DNA of 64,000 bases. Source: Pseudomonas putida (lineage in GTDB: Bacteria; Pseudomonadota; Gammaproteobacteria; Pseudomonadales; Pseudomonadaceae). Shown in pieces: positions 25,074 to 33,338 of the stretch. The notes under the pieces are model-generated. The model did no database searches. It saw nothing but the letters and a program-made list of their open reading frames with translations, and was not told where the DNA came from. The stretch's first letter is position 1. Every line of letters starts with the position of its first letter. The position numbers were made by a program, and so were the translations under genes. The DNA lies in the NCBI RefSeq assembly GCF_028682455.1, contig NZ_JANHLD010000003.1:744001-808000 (forward strand). Reading direction: 5' to 3'.

Positions 25074-25823
25074 TCACTTCAGCTCCGAGGTGTTCTGCCC
25101 CACCGCCAGGCCTGCGCGAATGGCAGCCAGCGCGGCCTTGTAGTACGCCTGGCCTTCGTTGGACTCGGCGAAGGTGGCGAAGGCTTCCAGTTCGGCGTCG
25201 GTCAGGTCGCGGTAGACGTACAGCAGGGTGTTGTTCAGTTCGCTGCCGATCTGCGACATCAGGCGCTGGCGCTGGCCATCGAGCAGGCTCTGGGCCTGAC
25301 CGCCACCGAGCAGGCCGGGGATCATCTGGCTCAAGCTGTCGGCGGCAACCCCGGCAATGGCCAGGCTGACTTCGGCGCCGGCCTCGCGGGCAGGCAGGGC
25401 CTGGGCCAGGTGGCCGATGATCAGCAGGCGGTCGTCGCTGGCCTCGACCTTGGGCAGGCCCTTGGCGTTCTTGGCCAGTTGGTCGCGACGGGTCGCCAGC
25501 AGCTCGGCCGCGACGATCTTGCGCCCCAGGGGCGACTCGAAAAAGGCCAGTGCCGGCACCGGGTTGCTCAGGTTGGCGCGCAATTGTGCCTGCGCGCGCT
25601 TGTCCACGGCCTGGGCCTGGAAGCGCTGGTTGCTGTTATTGACCAGTGCCTGGTAAACGGCAGGCGGCAAGCTGTTGCGATAGCGCTGCTGGGCGGCATC
25701 GAGGGCATCGGTAAAGTGGGCGCGCTGCTCAGGCCAGCCGGCGACCTTGTAGAGTTGGTCGAGGCTGTCTGCCCAGACAGGCGTGGTGCAGATCATCATC
25801 AGCAGAAAAAACAAACGGCGCAT
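25074..25823 (-). CDS. DUF2059 secreted protein
   Basis: A 249-residue protein with a signal peptide cut near TPVWA/DSLDQ. A helical domain follows with LADUF2059-like features: LTDAELEAFATFAESNEGQAYYKAALAAI near the C-terminus is the DUF2059 core. It also contains LAFFESPLGRKIVAAE, a similar motif earlier in the protein, suggesting internal duplication. It is predicted to be periplasmic and has no known activity. The final codons abut the lysophospholipase stop, so the two genes converge with no gap. Confidence 0.75.
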   Translation of the reverse strand: MRRLFFLLMMICTTPVWADSLDQLYKVAGWPEQRAHFTDALDAAQQRYRNSLPPAVYQALVNNSNQRFQAQAVDKRAQAQLRANLSNPVPALAFFESPLGRKIVAAELLATRRDQLAKNAKGLPKVEASDDRLLIIGHLAQALPAREAGAEVSLAIAGVAADSLSQMIPGLLGGGQAQSLLDGQRQRLMSQIGSELNNTLLYVYRDLTDAELEAFATFAESNEGQAYYKAALAAIRAGLAVGQNTSELK

Positions 25824-25927
25824 TCAGGACTCCTGTCGGCAGGGCGCTATTGTCTTGGCCCGGCCGGGCTTTGTCGAGACGCCATTGCATACTCTCGGCC
25901 AAGTGGCGCTGTCGGATTTCGCAGCAC

Positions 25928-26569
25928 ATGGATACTATGCGCGCCATGCACTTACCTTCTGATCACCCGCTGCTGTTGCGCATCGTCGACGACCTGGCCA
26001 CCTGTGGCTGGTCGCAGGAGAACATCTTCCTGCCAGGGCCTTTGACCCTGGCGCTGGCGGCTGAGTGCCGCAAACGTGCGGCCGAAGGTGAGCTGGCGCC
26101 GGCGGCCGTAGGCCGCGGGCCCTCCCAGGAGGTGCGTGAAGGTATTCGCGGCGACCACATCCAGTGGCTCGAACCCGGCCAGGCCGAGTGCTGCGATCAG
26201 TACCTGAACCTGATGGACAGCCTGCGCGAGGCGCTCAACCGCGGCCTGTTCCTGGGGCTGGAAGACTTCGAGTGCCACTTTGCCCTGTACCCGCCAGGCG
26301 CGTTCTACCGCAAGCACCTCGACCGTTTTCGCGACGACGACCGGCGTATGGTCTCGGCGGTGATCTACCTCAATCCCGAATGGCTGCCGGAGGATGGCGG
26401 GCAGTTGCGCATGACCCTGAAGAACGACGTGGAGCATGACGTGCAGCCCATCGGTGGCTGCCTGGTGGTGTTCCTCTCGGGCGACATTCCCCATGAAGTG
26501 CTGCCGGCTCAACGCGAGCGGTTGTCGCTTACCGGCTGGTTCCGCCGTCGTGGCAACGAACCCTTCTAA
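25928..26569 (+). CDS. 2-oxoglutarate/Fe(II) prolyl hydroxylase (PPHD-type, EF-Tu candidate substrate)
   Basis: A dioxygenase of about 213 residues with the prolyl-4-hydroxylase fold. The iron triad is visible as His-x-Asp in FYRKHLDRF (codons 26315 and 26321) and the distal His in GDIPHEVLP (codon 26492). The 2-oxoglutarate-binding Arg is in ERLSLTGWFRRR. It closely resembles the Pseudomonas prolyl-hydroxylase domain protein, reported to hydroxylate a proline of elongation factor Tu and related to human HIF hydroxylases. The start could be 25928, 25937 or 25946; none has a strong ribosome site. The DUF523 gene overlaps its 3' end. Confidence 0.85.
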   Translation: MDTMRAMHLPSDHPLLLRIVDDLATCGWSQENIFLPGPLTLALAAECRKRAAEGELAPAAVGRGPSQEVREGIRGDHIQWLEPGQAECCDQYLNLMDSLREALNRGLFLGLEDFECHFALYPPGAFYRKHLDRFRDDDRRMVSAVIYLNPEWLPEDGGQLRMTLKNDVEHDVQPIGGCLVVFLSGDIPHEVLPAQRERLSLTGWFRRRGNEPF

Positions 26570-27056
26570 GCTGCTGCACAAGGTCCTGGTCAGCGCCTGC
26601 CTGCTGGGCCAGCCGGTGCGTTATGACGGGCGCTCCAGTGGTCATCCCGATTTGTTGCAGCAATGGCAAGGCGAAGGCCGGATTGTGCCCTTGTGCCCGG
26701 AAGTGGCGGGCGGCTTGCCGACCCCACGGCCACCGGCGGAGATTCCCGGTGGCCAGGGCGGGGCGGTGCTGGAGGGCGAGGCGCAGGTCATCACGGTAGG
26801 GGGCGAGGATGTCACCGCGCAGTTTGTCGCGGGCGCGCAGTTGGCGCTGGAGTTGGTGCGCAAGCATGGCATTCGCATTGCGGTGCTCAAGGCCGGCAGC
26901 CCGTCGTGTGGCAACCAATTGACCTATGACGGTACCTTCAGCGGCACCAAGGTAGCGGGCGAGGGCGTGACGACGGCATTGCTGCGCCGGGAAGGGGTGC
27001 TGGTGTTCAGTGAGCTGGAGCTTGAGGCGGCCGAGTTGGCGCTGGGGCGGCTGTAG
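26550..27056 (+). CDS. DUF523 family protein
   Basis: This protein of about 168 residues belongs to DUF523. The family opening VLVSACLLGQPVRYDG and the Cys-containing VLKAGSPSCGN are both present, along with PLCPEVAGGLPTPRPPAEI. No ATG fits; a GTG at 26550 gives the expected length and overlaps the upstream oxygenase gene by 20 bases, suggesting translational coupling. CTG at 26571 is the only later option. The conserved cysteines suggest metal or sulfur chemistry, but the function is unknown. Confidence 0.78.
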   Translation: MATNPSKLLHKVLVSACLLGQPVRYDGRSSGHPDLLQQWQGEGRIVPLCPEVAGGLPTPRPPAEIPGGQGGAVLEGEAQVITVGGEDVTAQFVAGAQLALELVRKHGIRIAVLKAGSPSCGNQLTYDGTFSGTKVAGEGVTTALLRREGVLVFSELELEAAELALGRL

Positions 27057-27063
27057 CGGGTTT

Positions 27064-27100
27064 CGCGGGGCAAGGTGTGGGAGCGGGCTTGCCCCGCGAT
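27064..27100. repeat. REP hairpin between converging genes
   Basis: CGCGGGGCAAG (27064-27074) pairs with CTTGCCCCGCG (27088-27098), just after DUF523 and before the 3' end of the converging binding-protein gene. Confidence 0.8.
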
Positions 27101-27103
27101 CTG

Positions 27104-27871
27104 TCATTTGGGCGGCTTGCTGGCATCCATTCCGAACCACTTCTGCGACAGTTCGCTCAGCCGGCCATCGGCCTTGATTCGTTGCAGGGCGTTGTCTACA
27201 GCGCTCTGGAAGGCCGGGTTACCTTTCTGGAACGGAATCGCCAGGCTGAGGATCGGCCCGACGGTAGCGCCCTTGGTTACCGGTTGCTCGCTGTCACGAA
27301 TGGCATAGGGCACCAGCAGGCGGTCGCTGATGGCCGCGTCGATCTGATCGTTGGCCACGTCCTTGATCGGTTGGGTCGCCTCAGGGTAGCTGCGCAGGTC
27401 AACGCCTTCGACCCCACGCGCCTGTTCGGCGAACTGGCTGCCCTGGACCACACCCAGGCTATGGCCCTTGAGTGCATCAAGAGTGCTCAGCGGGCGCTTT
27501 TCTTCCTTGCGCACGATCAACTGGGCGCTGGAGTAGCCATACGGCTCGCTGAAATCCAGGCGTTCCTTGAGTTGCGGGGTAACGGCGATGTGGTTCAGGG
27601 CGATGTCGTACTTGCCGCTTTCGACGCCTGGCAGCAAGTCGTCGCGATCGGTGACGACGAACTCGGCGCGCACATCCAGCTCATGTGCCAGTAGTTGCCC
27701 CAGTTCGATCTCGAAGCCGGCCAGTTTCTCTTCTTTCTTGAAGTTGAACGGCGCCATGTTGGCTTCGACGGCAATGCGAAGTTCTCCGCGGTCATTGATG
27801 TCGTCGATCAGTTCTGCATGCGCCCATGGGCTGAGCAGGGTGGCAAGCAGTACTCCTGTGGTCAAACGCAT
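27104..27871 (-). CDS. Amino-acid ABC transporter periplasmic binding protein (cystine-type)
   Basis: A 255-residue family 3 solute-binding protein with a signal peptide ending SPWAHA/ELID. The domain shows GELRIAVEANMAPFNF, LAGFEIELGQLLAHEL, DIALNHIAVTPQLKERLDFSEPY and GVVQGSQFAEQ, which bind an amino acid through the Arg/Asp pair usual in this family. It resembles FliY/TcyA cystine receptors (PA0314 as I recall). No permease or ATPase gene is adjacent, so it may pair with components elsewhere. Substrate assignment is tentative. Confidence 0.82.
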   Translation of the reverse strand: MRLTTGVLLATLLSPWAHAELIDDINDRGELRIAVEANMAPFNFKKEEKLAGFEIELGQLLAHELDVRAEFVVTDRDDLLPGVESGKYDIALNHIAVTPQLKERLDFSEPYGYSSAQLIVRKEEKRPLSTLDALKGHSLGVVQGSQFAEQARGVEGVDLRSYPEATQPIKDVANDQIDAAISDRLLVPYAIRDSEQPVTKGATVGPILSLAIPFQKGNPAFQSAVDNALQRIKADGRLSELSQKWFGMDASKPPK

Positions 27872-28099
27872 CTAAGCCCCTTAATCCTTTGGCAGTAAAA
27901 ATGTCAGTCGCCGTCGCTTTGTGATGATGCCACGGTCGCGCGCAACTTAGGACCGCATCCTTTCCAGGATGTTTGATACCGGGAGAAATATTTTCCCGCG
28001 GCATTCCTGAACATATTTTGATTCATTTGTTCTATGGTTACAGATCGTTGTCATACGTTTCAGTGGCAACGGGTTTGAAGTAAATCACAGGAGAAGTGA

Positions 28100-28573
28100 A
28101 TGAAAAGCCTAGTTTCGCGTGCTGCCGTCGCCGGCTTGCTGATGGGAGTCTCGGTATTTGCCGCCGCTGAAGGCCTGAAGAGCCAGGAGCCGCCGAAAGA
28201 TGCCAAGGTCTTCATCGTTTCCCCTGCCGATGGCGCGACGGTCGACAAGACCTTCACCGTCAAATTCGGCATCGAAGGCATGGCGCTCAAGCCTGCGGGT
28301 GACCAGACCCCGCACACCGGCCATCACCACCTGCTGGTAGACGTTGACAACGAACCGGCTGCCGACCAGGTACTGCCGACCAGCCTGCTGCCGGAAAACA
28401 AGGCACCTCTGCCAGCCGGCCCGCAAGTGCTGCACTTTGGCAAGGCGCAAACCGAAGTCGAACTGACCCTGACACCCGGCAAGCACACCCTGCAACTGGT
28501 GCTGGGCGACAAGTTCCATGTGCCTTTCAAGCCAAGCGTCGAATCGAAGAAGATCACCGTTACTGTTAAGTAA
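28100..28573 (+). CDS. DUF4399 secreted protein
   Basis: A 157-residue protein with a signal peptide (cut near VFAAA/EGLKS) and one DUF4399 domain. The marks are VFIVSPADGATVDKTFTVKFG, then the histidine-rich TPHTGHHHLLVDV and GKHTLQLVLGDKFHVPF. The HTGHHH cluster could bind a metal such as copper. It is periplasmic and its function is unknown; database labels such as rod-shape protein for this family are not supported here. AGGAG at 28090-28094 supports the ATG. A REP-type terminator follows. Confidence 0.8.
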   Translation: MKSLVSRAAVAGLLMGVSVFAAAEGLKSQEPPKDAKVFIVSPADGATVDKTFTVKFGIEGMALKPAGDQTPHTGHHHLLVDVDNEPAADQVLPTSLLPENKAPLPAGPQVLHFGKAQTEVELTLTPGKHTLQLVLGDKFHVPFKPSVESKKITVTVK

Positions 28574-28585
28574 CCGCTTAAAACG

Positions 28586-28642
28586 ATCGCGGGGCCAGCC
28601 TACTCCTACGCAAGGTAGGAGCGGGCTGGCCCCGCGATTTTT
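28586..28642. terminator. REP-built bidirectional terminator
   Basis: ATCGCGGGGCCAGCC (28586-28600) pairs with GGCTGGCCCCGCGAT (28624-28638), followed by five T, between DUF4399 and the converging serA gene. Confidence 0.85.
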
Positions 28643-28656
28643 GTCGCCTGAATAAC

Positions 28657-29886
28657 TTAGAACAGTACGCGGGAACGAATGGTGCCCTTGACCTGTTGCA
28701 GTTTTTCTTGCGCCAGATCCGAGTACTCGGCGTCAACGTCGATTACCACGTAACCGACTTTCTCGTTGGTCTGCAGGAACTGACCGGAGATGTTGATACC
28801 GTTTTCGGCGAAGACTTTGTTGATCTCGCTGAGTACGCCTGGAATGTTTTCGTGGATGTGCAGCAGGCGGTGCTTGCCTGGGTGCGCCGGCAGGGCCACT
28901 TCAGGGAAGTTGACCGACGATACCGAAGTACCGTTGTCGCTGTACTTGACCAGCTTCTCGGCTACTTCCAGGCCGATGTTTGCCTGGGCCTCGGCGGTGG
29001 AACCACCGATATGCGGGGTCAGGATCACGTTATCCAGGCCACGCAGCGGGCTTTCGAACTCTTCGTCGTTGGAGCGTGGCTCCACCGGGAATACGTCGAT
29101 GGCCGCGCCGATCAGGTGCTTGTCCTTGATTGCGGCGGCCAGGTGATCCAGCTCGACCACGGTGCCGCGGGCGGCGTTGATCAGGATGCCGCCTTTCTTG
29201 ATGGCACGGATTTCCTTCTCGCCCATCATCCACTGGGTGGCGGCGGTTTCCGGTACGTGCAGCGAAACGATGTCGGACATCGCCAGCAGCTCGTGCAGGT
29301 TGCCTACCTGAGTGGCATTACCCAGCGGCAGCTTGGTAATGGTGTCGTAGAAGTACACCTGCATGCCCAGGCCTTCGGCCAGAACCGACAGTTGGGTACC
29401 GATCGAGCCGTAGCCGACGATGCCCAGCTTCTTGCCGCGGATCTCGAAGGAGTTGGCTGCGCTCTTGATCCAGCCGCCACGGTGGCAGGAGGCGTTTTTC
29501 TCCGGGATGCCGCGCAGCAGCAGGATCGCTTCGGCCAGCACCAGCTCGGCGACCGAACGGGTGTTGGAGTAGGGTGCGTTGAACACCGCGATACCGCGCT
29601 CGCGAGCGGCTTCCAGGTCGACCTGGTTGGTACCGATGCAGAAACAGCCGACAGCGACCAGTTTCTTGGCGCAGTCGAAAACCTCTTCGGTCAGTTGAGT
29701 GCGTGAGCGGATGCCGATGAAATGGGCATCAGCGATCTTTTCCTTCAGATCGGCGTCTGGCAGGGAGCCAGTGAGGTACTCGATGTTGCTGTACCCGGCG
29801 GCCTTGAGGACGTCCACGGCGGATTGGTGGACGCCTTCGAGAAGAAGGAACTTGATCTTGCTCTTATCGAGAGAAGTCTTGCTCAT
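28657..29886 (-). CDS. serA: D-3-phosphoglycerate dehydrogenase
   Basis: This enzyme performs the first step of serine synthesis, 3-phosphoglycerate to 3-phosphohydroxypyruvate. The 409-residue form with a C-terminal ACT domain (LLHIHENIPGVLSEIN, ending KGTIRSRVLF) is the E. coli type, feedback-inhibited by serine. The nucleotide fold shows LGIVGYGSIGTQLSVLAE; active-site elements are NAARGTVVE, the Glu/Asp region after it and the His in LTPHIGGST. This type of SerA can reduce 2-oxoglutarate to D-2-hydroxyglutarate to regenerate NAD, which fits the divergent neighbour encoding D-2-hydroxyglutarate dehydrogenase. Confidence 0.96.
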   Translation of the reverse strand: MSKTSLDKSKIKFLLLEGVHQSAVDVLKAAGYSNIEYLTGSLPDADLKEKIADAHFIGIRSRTQLTEEVFDCAKKLVAVGCFCIGTNQVDLEAARERGIAVFNAPYSNTRSVAELVLAEAILLLRGIPEKNASCHRGGWIKSAANSFEIRGKKLGIVGYGSIGTQLSVLAEGLGMQVYFYDTITKLPLGNATQVGNLHELLAMSDIVSLHVPETAATQWMMGEKEIRAIKKGGILINAARGTVVELDHLAAAIKDKHLIGAAIDVFPVEPRSNDEEFESPLRGLDNVILTPHIGGSTAEAQANIGLEVAEKLVKYSDNGTSVSSVNFPEVALPAHPGKHRLLHIHENIPGVLSEINKVFAENGINISGQFLQTNEKVGYVVIDVDAEYSDLAQEKLQQVKGTIRSRVLF

Positions 29887-29963
29887 CTGCGTAAACCTGT
29901 GTCCCGGAGAAAAATGGCAGGGAAGTGAAGCGCTCGCAGTATCGGCCTCAAGGCACGATCAGC

Positions 29964-30002
29964 GGGGGGCGTATGCTAGCATGAGTACCCCCCGATACGC
30001 CC
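29964..30002. promoter_or_regulatory. Nested palindromes in the serA / D2HGDH divergent promoter
   Basis: Six G (29964-29969) face six C (29988-29993). GGGCGTAT (29967-29974) and ATACGCCC (29995-30002) form an 8-bp inverted repeat, and between them lies the perfect palindrome ATGCTAGCAT (29973-29982). The block sits midway between the two divergent genes, where an operator for both would be expected. The regulator is not identifiable. Confidence 0.5.
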
Positions 30003-30059
30003 ATCCCTGGCACGTGAAGAGTGCTCAGGGTGACTATGAATAGTTCGAGAGTTCTGTCG

Positions 30060-31457
30060 ATGACCGATTCTGCGTTGCTTGATGAGCTGATGACCCTGGT
30101 TGAGCCGGGCAAGATGCTGACTGATGCGGCTTCCCTCGAAGCATATGGCAAGGATTGGACCAAGCATTTCGCCCCGGCGCCGCGGGCTGTCGTATTCCCC
30201 AAGAGCACCGAACAGGTCCAGGCCATCGTCCGCTGGGCCAACCAGCACAAGGTTGCCCTGGTGCCATCGGGCGGTCGCACCGGGCTTTCGGCGGCGGCAG
30301 TGGCGGCCAATGGCGAAGTGGTCGTGTCGTTCGACTACATGAACCAGATCCTGGCGTTCGATGAGTTCGACCGCACCGTGGTCTGCCAGCCGGGCGTGGT
30401 CACCGAGCAACTGCAGAACTTTGCCGAAGACAAGGGCTTGTACTACCCCGTCGACTTCGCCTCCGCAGGTTCAAGCCAGATTGGCGGCAATATCGGCACC
30501 AATGCCGGCGGTATCAAGGTCATTCGCTACGGCATGACCCGTAACTGGGTCGCCGGCCTGAAAGTGGTCACCGGCAAGGGCGAACTGCTCGAGCTGAATA
30601 AGGACCTGGTCAAGAACGCCACCGGTTACGACCTGCGCCAGCTGTTCATCGGCGCCGAGGGCACCCTGGGCTTTGTGGTCGAGGCGACCATGCGCCTCGA
30701 CCGGGCGCCGAACAATCTCACCGCGATGGTGCTGGGCACGCCCGACTTCGATTCGATCATGCCGGTGCTGCATGCCTTTCGCGACAAGCTCGACCTCACC
30801 GCCTTCGAATTCTTCTCCGACAAGGCCCTGGCCAAGATCATGGGCCGCGGCGATGTTCCCGCACCGTTCGACACGCCTTGCCCGTTCTATGCCCTGCTGG
30901 AGTTCGAAGCCAGCAATGAAGAAGTGGCCAATGAAGCCCTGGCCACCTTCGAGCACTGCGTGGAGCAAGGCTGGGTACTCGATGGGGTGATGAGCCAGAG
31001 CGAACAGCAGTTGCAGAACCTCTGGAAGCTGCGCGAGTACATCTCCGAAACCATCTCGCACTGGACGCCGTACAAGAACGACATCTCGGTGACTGTTTCG
31101 AAAGTGCCGGCATTCCTGCGGGATATTGATGCGATCGTAGAACAAAACTACCCGGATTTCGAAGTGGTCTGGTATGGCCACATCGGCGACGGCAACCTGC
31201 ACCTGAACATCCTCAAGCCCGATGCCTTGAGCAAGGACGAGTTCTTCGCCAAGTGCACCAAGGTGAACAAGTGGGTGTTCGAGATCGTGCAGAAGTACAA
31301 CGGTTCGATTTCTGCCGAACATGGCGTGGGTATGACCAAGCGGGATTACCTGACCTACAGCCGATCGCCCGCTGAAATCGAATACATGAAAGCCGTGAAG
31401 GCGGTGTTCGACCCGAACGGGATCATGAACCCCGGCAAAATCTTCGCGGTCGAGTGA
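30060..31457 (+). CDS. FAD-linked D-2-hydroxyglutarate dehydrogenase
   Basis: A flavoenzyme of 465 residues in the GlcD/D2HGDH family. It has an FAD_binding_4 domain (PSGGRTGLSAAAVA, SAGSSQIGGNIGTNAGGIKV, YDLRQLFIGAEGTLGF) and a C-terminal FAD-oxidase domain with the metal-binding GHIGDGNLHLNI and the ending AEHGVGMTKRDYL. In Pseudomonas this gene beside serA was shown to oxidise D-2-hydroxyglutarate made by SerA, passing electrons to the respiratory chain through electron-transfer flavoprotein. The start at 30060 (MTDSALLDEL) gives the family length; ATGs at 30021 and 30036 are possible but add unrelated residues. Confidence 0.92.
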   Translation: MTDSALLDELMTLVEPGKMLTDAASLEAYGKDWTKHFAPAPRAVVFPKSTEQVQAIVRWANQHKVALVPSGGRTGLSAAAVAANGEVVVSFDYMNQILAFDEFDRTVVCQPGVVTEQLQNFAEDKGLYYPVDFASAGSSQIGGNIGTNAGGIKVIRYGMTRNWVAGLKVVTGKGELLELNKDLVKNATGYDLRQLFIGAEGTLGFVVEATMRLDRAPNNLTAMVLGTPDFDSIMPVLHAFRDKLDLTAFEFFSDKALAKIMGRGDVPAPFDTPCPFYALLEFEASNEEVANEALATFEHCVEQGWVLDGVMSQSEQQLQNLWKLREYISETISHWTPYKNDISVTVSKVPAFLRDIDAIVEQNYPDFEVVWYGHIGDGNLHLNILKPDALSKDEFFAKCTKVNKWVFEIVQKYNGSISAEHGVGMTKRDYLTYSRSPAEIEYMKAVKAVFDPNGIMNPGKIFAVE

Positions 31458-31498
31458 GTTATAAGTACAAGAGCTTCCAATAGCGCCAGGAGTCGGTA

Positions 31499-32164
31499 AT
31501 GAGCTATCAGCACCAGTATGTAGACGGCACGCGTATTCACTTTCCCCTGGGCAAGGTGGTGTGCATCGGGCGCAACTATGCCGAGCACGCCAAGGAACTG
31601 GACAACCCGATCCCGACCGAACCGTTGTTGTTCATCAAGCCAGGCAGCTGCGTAGTGCCGGTGGATGGCGGCTTCAAGATCCCGACCGAGCGCGGTTCGG
31701 TGCATTACGAAGCAGAAATCGCGGTGTTGCTGGGCAAGTCGTTGTCGCCGGAGCCGAGCGAAGAAGAAGTGCTCGATGCCATTTCCGGCTTCGCCCCGGC
31801 CCTGGACCTGACCCTGCGCGACCTGCAGGCCGAGCTCAAGGCCAAGGGCCTGCCGTGGGAGCGCGCCAAATGCTTCGATGGGGCCTGTGTGCTGGCGCCC
31901 TTCGTATCGGGCGGCACCTTCGAAGACCTGGCCGATATCGGCATTCGCCTGACCATCAACGGCGAGGTGCGCCAGGACGGCAACAGCGCCCTGATGCTCA
32001 ACCCGGTCGTGCCGATGATCCAGCACATGGCCTCGCAGTTCACCCTGCAGGCAGGCGATGTCATTCTCACCGGTACCCCGGTGGGCGTCGGCCCGCTCAA
32101 CCCGGGCGATGAGTTGGTGCTGGAGCTGCCAGGCGCCAGCCGTTTCGAAAGCAAGGTGTTGTAA
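31499..32164 (+). CDS. Fumarylacetoacetate hydrolase family protein (YcgM-like)
   Basis: A 221-residue cytoplasmic enzyme of the FAH fold, which acts on beta-dicarbonyl substrates with Mg. Landmarks are KVVCIGRNYAEHAKEL, LFIKPGSC, the metal-binding VHYEAEIAVLLG and LTGTPVGVGPLNPGD. The size and motif set are those of FAHD1/YcgM proteins, several of which decarboxylate oxaloacetate or hydrolyse acylpyruvates. It lies 41 bases after the D-2-hydroxyglutarate dehydrogenase gene and is likely cotranscribed; AGGAG at 31488-31492 precedes the start. Confidence 0.88.
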   Translation: MSYQHQYVDGTRIHFPLGKVVCIGRNYAEHAKELDNPIPTEPLLFIKPGSCVVPVDGGFKIPTERGSVHYEAEIAVLLGKSLSPEPSEEEVLDAISGFAPALDLTLRDLQAELKAKGLPWERAKCFDGACVLAPFVSGGTFEDLADIGIRLTINGEVRQDGNSALMLNPVVPMIQHMASQFTLQAGDVILTGTPVGVGPLNPGDELVLELPGASRFESKVL

Positions 32165-32316
32165 TTCCCTCCCGGGGCGGCCGGTGAAACGGCTGCCCTG
32201 CGCTCTGTCGGCTTTTGTCATTTTTTTCACAATCAATCCGGATAATGCTTGCGGATTCGGCTCTGTGAACGTGCCGGTAATGTGTTATTAACTGGCAAAA
32301 AAGAGCACAAATTCCC

Positions 32317-33249
32317 ATGGCCACTCCTGTCCCCTCCAGTAAATCCGTACCTTCTGCGCGCAAGCGTGGGCTCGCCCTGCGTTGGTCAACCTGGCTGGCA
32401 GCGGCGGCCATCATTGGTTATGGCGTGGCGATTGCCATGCACTGGGACGATCGTGGCCTGTTGTGGATCAAGGAGAGCTTCGAAACCCCGGTCGAGCAGC
32501 AAGCCAGCATCTGGCTGCCGGACTACCAGGTGGATATCGATGCCAAGGTGCTGCCGGGCATGGAAGACGACGAGGCCTCCGACCTGTCGTACAACCCGGT
32601 GAGCAAGACGTTGTTCGCGGTGATGGGCAAGAACCCCTTCCTGGTCGAGCTGAACCTTGACGGCGATGTACTGCGCAAGATGCCCCTGGTGGGCTGGAGC
32701 AATCCTGAAGGCGTGGCGGTGCTCGAAGGTGGTCGCCTGGCGATCGTCGATGAGCGTGATCACAAATTGACCATCGTGACCCTCGCAGCCGATACCCAGT
32801 CGCTGAATATCGCTGACTTCCCGCAGTATGACCTCGGCCCTTCGAAGAACCAGAACAAGGCGTTCGAAGCCGTGGCCTGGGACCCGGCGCAGCAGCGCAT
32901 CATCCTGGGCGAAGAGCGTCCGCCGGCACTGTTCACCTGGGCCAGCGATGGCAAAGGCCCGCTGACGGGCGACAAGCAGTCGCTGCCAAGCGACGAGCTG
33001 GACCTGCGCAACCTCTCGGCGCTGGGCGTGGACCCGCGCACCGGACACCTGCTGGTGTTGTCGGCCGACTCCAACATGTTGCTGGAGCTGGACGAGCAAG
33101 GCGAACAAGTCAGCTTCATGACCTTGCTCGGCGGCTTCAATGGCTTGAGCAAGCGCATTCCTCGCGCCGAAGGTGTGGCGATGGACGAGCATGGCACCCT
33201 GTATATCGTCAGTGAGCCTGACCTGTTCTATCGGTTCAAGAAGCCCTGA
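32317..33249 (+). CDS. SdiA-regulated family beta-propeller protein, copy 1
   Basis: A 310-residue protein with an N-terminal membrane anchor (TWLAAAAIIGYGVAIAMHW) and a periplasmic SdiA-regulated (YjiK-like) domain. This domain is a six-bladed propeller rich in acidic repeats: EASDLSYNPVSKTLFAVMG, GWSNPEGVAVLEGGRLAIVD, AFEAVAWDPAQQRIILGEE, and AEGVAMDEHGTLYIVSEPDL with the ending FYRFKKP. Calcium binding is suggested for relatives. It precedes a second copy in the same direction after 89 bases. Function unknown; regulation by SdiA should not be assumed in Pseudomonas. Confidence 0.85.
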   Translation: MATPVPSSKSVPSARKRGLALRWSTWLAAAAIIGYGVAIAMHWDDRGLLWIKESFETPVEQQASIWLPDYQVDIDAKVLPGMEDDEASDLSYNPVSKTLFAVMGKNPFLVELNLDGDVLRKMPLVGWSNPEGVAVLEGGRLAIVDERDHKLTIVTLAADTQSLNIADFPQYDLGPSKNQNKAFEAVAWDPAQQRIILGEERPPALFTWASDGKGPLTGDKQSLPSDELDLRNLSALGVDPRTGHLLVLSADSNMLLELDEQGEQVSFMTLLGGFNGLSKRIPRAEGVAMDEHGTLYIVSEPDLFYRFKKP

Positions 33250-33338
33250 CTAGACTTGTGTGCTGCCAACGCAGATTTTAAGTTTGGCTTCAGTTGAATG
33301 TGATCTGATTCAGGCTGTCACCTATCGAGTCCCCCTGA

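Noticed and set aside
25928..26569. The 2-oxoglutarate dioxygenase as the missing PhnY partner of the PhnZ-like enzyme
   Set aside because: It is 27 kb away and its motifs are of the prolyl-hydroxylase type rather than the PhyH/PhnY type.
28100..28573. DUF4399 protein as a rod-shape (RodA) protein
   Set aside because: It is a small secreted protein with a histidine cluster and has no membrane spans beyond the signal peptide; RodA is a large polytopic protein.
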